From: Phalacrocorax aristotelis
Lineage: Eukaryota > Chordata > Aves > Suliformes > Phalacrocoracidae
NCBI RefSeq assembly: GCF_949628215.1
Contig: NC_134276.1
Coordinates: 35,017,226-35,081,225, forward strand
Direction of reading: 5' to 3'
Length of the DNA stretch: 64,000 nucleotides
Both the position numbers and the translations under genes were made by a program. The stretch's first letter is position 1, and each line of letters begins with the position of its first letter. The notes under the pieces are model-generated. The model ran no database searches. It saw only the letters and a program-made list of their open reading frames with translations, and had not been told where the DNA came from. Positions 60,201 through 64,000 of the stretch are shown piece by piece.

Positions 60201-63200
60201 ACATATTCTAGCTGGGATGCTTTAGTGGGGGATAAAGCCCAGAGAATGGCTCCTTGCTAGGTCCTCCCAGCCTGGGGAGCTGCGGACCAGGAGCATGAGG
60301 CAGAGGGCTGCTCCTCAGGGTTTCCTCTGTCCCATCCATCACAGCTGGAAGTATGGGGAGGAGGCTCTGTGTTTGGTGAAGGTGCTGCCAAGTATAGGAT
60401 GGGGAGTCCAGGGTATGTGGGATGGTGGAAGGGTTGACAGCTCTCCCACTGGGTGTCCTTCCTTGGACTGTAAGAGGGCAAGTTGGCTCAAGGTGTTTGC
60501 CTGCTGGGATCAACACAGACAGAGGACAGAGCATCCTGTCTTGTTAGATCCTGTCATTACTAACAGCGGTTAAATGTGTTTTCATGTATAACATAGTACG
60601 TCTGTCCTCAGTTATCCAGACTGCCGTAGCTGAAGTAAGGTCATGTCTCTGATGTCTATTAATCACTATGAAAATTCCCTCTGTATTTAACGCCCCCTTG
60701 TCCTTCAGATCATTGGCAGAGGGATTTTATTTTTTACCACAGTGGTGCTTTTAGGCTTGAGTGGTCGTGAATGAAGTCTTGATGTGGCAAAGTAAAGAAG
60801 GAAAAAAATAGTAGCCTCCTTGCTTCTGCAGTGCTCATGTGCATCTTACGAACTCTGCATGAAAAGTGTTAATGGTGCACAGCAGTAAGCAGAGTACATA
60901 TGCTCGATAAAACAGATACTAGACATGTTTCTTTAAATAGATCTTTTTCTAATTCAGCTCAGCAATGGCTCTCCGCTTGCTCTGGGTGTCCGGTCTGTAA
61001 TTCCTCTGCTAAAGATCTTGCTGGGGATGCTACAACTTGGCCCAGAACTGTGACCAGGGACTTTAGCTTCCCTCACAAACAGCCAAAAAGGAAGGCCCCC
61101 AAAAAGTAGACTATCTCTAAGTGACTGCAGATAGCCTCAAGTCATAGTTTTCATTTAAAGGGATTTGAATGGCTTCATTCACACATTGAATCAATGCAGC
61201 AACTGAAAGTTAACATTTCACATGGCAAAACTGTCTCTTTTCGATGCTTACTTCTTAGCAGAGACATCCAGGTAGTACCAAATTTACCCCATTCTTTCCT
61301 GGATACCAGGTTGTTCCACAGGAAGGTGCATTGGCAATTCTGGTGATGCAGACACTGAGTTAGCTGCACAGAAATTTATGGCTCATTCTGTTCTGGAAGT
61401 GGTCTGATATATAAAATATGTAAAATGATTTAAAAAGTCAGATAAATAACAGAGTGTGTGCTCTCATTATTCATCCTCATGTTTAATTTAACAACATTTT
61501 TCATTTTTGTAATGAATGTGGTGCTGCTACAGAATTTCCAGCCTGGGGCACTGCAGTGCACCAAAACCGGAGACAAGATCTGGAAGAAGTTCTCAAATCC
61601 ACGTGCTTTTGCTGCCCATCTTTCACTTGGCCAGCCAGAGCTCTCAAACTCAGCTATGAGCTTGGCTTCTCAGAAGGGTGCCCATGGTGTGGAGGGCTGA
61701 CCAGACCTGCGAGCTAGGAATGAGTGGTGGAGGATTGCACAGTGTCTGAAATCCTCCCAGCCTGCAGCCCCGAGGTGTCCACCTCCTGGCTGTAGTGAGA
61801 AGCATCTTTCACTTCACAGTAGGATCTTTCCAGACATTAATTTAATTTTTTTCTTTAAGGGTGGAACAAGGCTCATTCTTTTGCTGCAAGGCACATCTGG
61901 AATGTGACGGAGTCCGTTTCTTGCATGGTGGTCTCCTTGTTAGGGCAGTTATCCAAGCAGTTAAAGACCCAGGTTTGTTGTCTCTTCTGCTGGAGAGGGT
62001 TTGAATCCACAGGTCATAAAAGACACAACTACTAGGTAATGGGCTTATGAGGTGGGGAGGGACACTGTGCAAGAAAAAAAATGCCTTATACATGACTCCA
62101 CGGAGAAGCGATGGAAGAGGGAACAGGAATGGAAGAGGCAAGGTAATTGCGTGAACCTCTTTAAAAGCCTTTTCAGGCTATTATATAGAAAAAGGGTACC
62201 CTTAGCATCTTGTTTTCCAGATCCTTTTTAGAAGTGAGAGGCTTCAGGGTGCATTTTGTGAGGACTTGAACCACATCAGTGTTAGGTGTGCTCTGAGAAT
62301 ACGTCTTGGAGAGGGCTGCACAGGCAACCTAGTTTTTTATATATTATTTTTTTCTGCATCCTGACAGTCTGTGAGGCTGAGCTCCCTACCTGGATCATAT
62401 CTAGGCTTGCTGGGAATCAGAACTTTAATTTTTGGAATGTTTTCTAATGTTTTCTACTGGAATGAGGATGCCTACTGAATTTAGGTATTTCCAGGAATAA
62501 ATAGCTTTTGAATGGGTGATTTGAATTTAAGAGCCTCAGTTTCACTGAAGTCCCATTTTAGATAACCAAAGCCCTAAGAAAATGACCACTGCATTGATGG
62601 ACTTCTGTGGTTCTCATGTAAAAACTGCCAGTAAAAGCAGAGAGAGTCATTGGACACAATTCTCTTGCAACATAAACGTGAGCTATAACACTGAGCTTGG
62701 AAAGGTTTAAGCTATCTACAGTAGACTCTGTCAATCCGTGTTCTTGGTATCTCTCTTTAAAAAGTGCAGCTGAGGGTAAGCCAGCTTGTTGTGTAAGTAG
62801 AAACAACCCAAGAGAATAAAATTATGGACAGCTGAGGCCAACACCTTGAAATCCTCCCTTGTCTCACCAAGCTGGTACATGCCAAAGTATAAATGGGCGA
62901 GGACACCAAAAGACTAAATCAGCAAAGTGCTTTGTAGCATCACATGATAGACAGTTGGCTCAGACTAGCCCTGGAACATTATGTGGATTGTGATGGTTTT
63001 GTCTTGCTAAGGTGTATGACTGGTATGCAAGCAGTTAAGAAGATGTTATATTAGAATATCATTCCCAATTCTGATCGTGAGAATTTTAGGGATGACACAA
63101 ATACCTCAAGATTTTCTTTTTCAGTTATAATAAAAGACTTTATGATATGGAGAGTGGTGTTTTGGGGTTGGGGTTTTTTTTTTGGTCTTCTTTTTTGTCT

Positions 63201-64000
63201 CTTTCAGGCTATAAGAAGGTGATTTTGGGGCTGTTCAGAGAGAAGTGAACTCCTGCTTTCAAATGACCTGCTAAGAATTTAGTGTGCCTGTTGGTCATTG
63301 CCAGTAAAAGAGAAAGAAAGATTTGCAGAGGAAGAGAACAAGATCTTAATAGTGGGTAATGGAGCTGGAAGTCCTGATAGCAGGCTGTTGAGATGCATTA
63401 ACCCCATTTATTACAGGGACATTCATCAGGAGAGAAGCCTAAATGGGCAAACCTGGAAAAATGTATTAAAATAAATCATTGAAAAAAATAACTTTTAACT
63501 TACTGTGTCCACAGACTTAGTGTTTCATGGAATAGAACAAAAAAGAATGATTTTCCAAAAAAGTGTGCTCACAAAGCAGGGCTATGTGTATATGTGTTAT
63601 GATTCCAAATATTTTTTTCCTTTTTAGTTTTTTTTTTCCCAGCCTTTGAATTAATTAGCTACCATGTTGAATTCTAAGTGCAATAATTAAGCAAATTAAT
63701 GCTGCAGTGAAGTTATTAATGAGGCAAAATATGCTAATATGCTTTCGATAAAGAACTCCCTTTTTCTCTTCTACAACGAAACTGGAAAAGCTCTTTTATT
63801 TCAGGACAGACACCGTATCTGGAGTTCTTAGAGAGAGGGTTCACAGTCGTATGCTGGTGAACGAATGTTTAAAGCAGGGGTTAATATCTGCATTTTAGAC
63901 ACATGCAAAACCTTGCAGTGACAATAAAGTGATTGGTGACAATAAAGTTATTGGTCTGGTTTCTAACAGCATCAGTAACGAGGAAAGGAAGGTGTTCTGT
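57216..64000. other. Intergenic region at the right edge, no gene recognised
   Basis: By synteny the next gene rightwards would be OLFM4, but none of its exons is visible. A GAAG microsatellite lies at about 57708-57745. The 102-codon frame at 59078-59386 has no recognisable domain. Near the right edge (about 63600-63760) is an AT-rich homeobox-core-rich patch (GAATTAATTAGC, CAATAATTAAGC), and at 63918-63955 a short tandem duplication contains two AATAAA hexamers. Confidence 0.45.

Overview
This is a vertebrate nuclear window, almost certainly from a bird. Two multi-exon genes with GT-AG introns are readable on the minus strand: CNMD (chondromodulin, formerly LECT1) and PCDH8 (protocadherin-8). 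Their order and orientation match the conserved amniote SUGT1-CNMD-PCDH8-OLFM4 neighbourhood. The interspersed repeats point to birds: CR1 3' ends with the ATTCTATGATTCTGTGA-type tail, and endogenous-retrovirus LTRs of a type I know from non-galliform (neoavian) genomes. There are also a few ancient MIR-like SINEs. No prokaryotic feature is present.

Layout. 1-5654: AT-rich sequence beyond the CNMD 3' end, with no recognisable exon; by synteny SUGT1 should end just outside or at this edge. 5655-17934: CNMD, seven coding exons that join in frame to 345 codons, with two CR1 fragments in introns and a very GC-rich first intron and promoter. 17935-39399: intergenic, holding a CpG promoter region, two CR1 fragments, a MIR, a diverged minus-strand LTR, an almost intact solo LTR with a near-perfect target duplication, and several AT-rich blocks that look like candidate conserved non-coding elements. 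39400-43645: PCDH8, three coding exons giving 997 or 998 residues depending on a CAGCAG tandem acceptor. 43646-44290: PCDH8 5' UTR minisatellite and a compact promoter (CCAAT, octamer, TATA-like). 44291-64000: no gene recognised. This part holds an exceptional CCTT/GGAA microsatellite of about 0.7 kb roughly 1.5 kb upstream of PCDH8, a separate CpG island behind it, MIR relics, a G-rich block, and candidate enhancer-like AT-rich sequence.

The two genes are not known to work in one pathway. CNMD encodes a type II membrane BRICHOS precursor that releases an anti-angiogenic cartilage and tendon matrix factor. PCDH8 encodes a six-cadherin-repeat adhesion receptor of paraxial mesoderm and neurons. 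They are syntenic neighbours. I found no clearly new coding system. The most unusual signals are non-coding: tandem repeats inside both promoters, the giant GGAA tract, a perfect 15-bp hairpin near 4.6 kb, and a pair of related LTRs in opposite orientation 3' of PCDH8.
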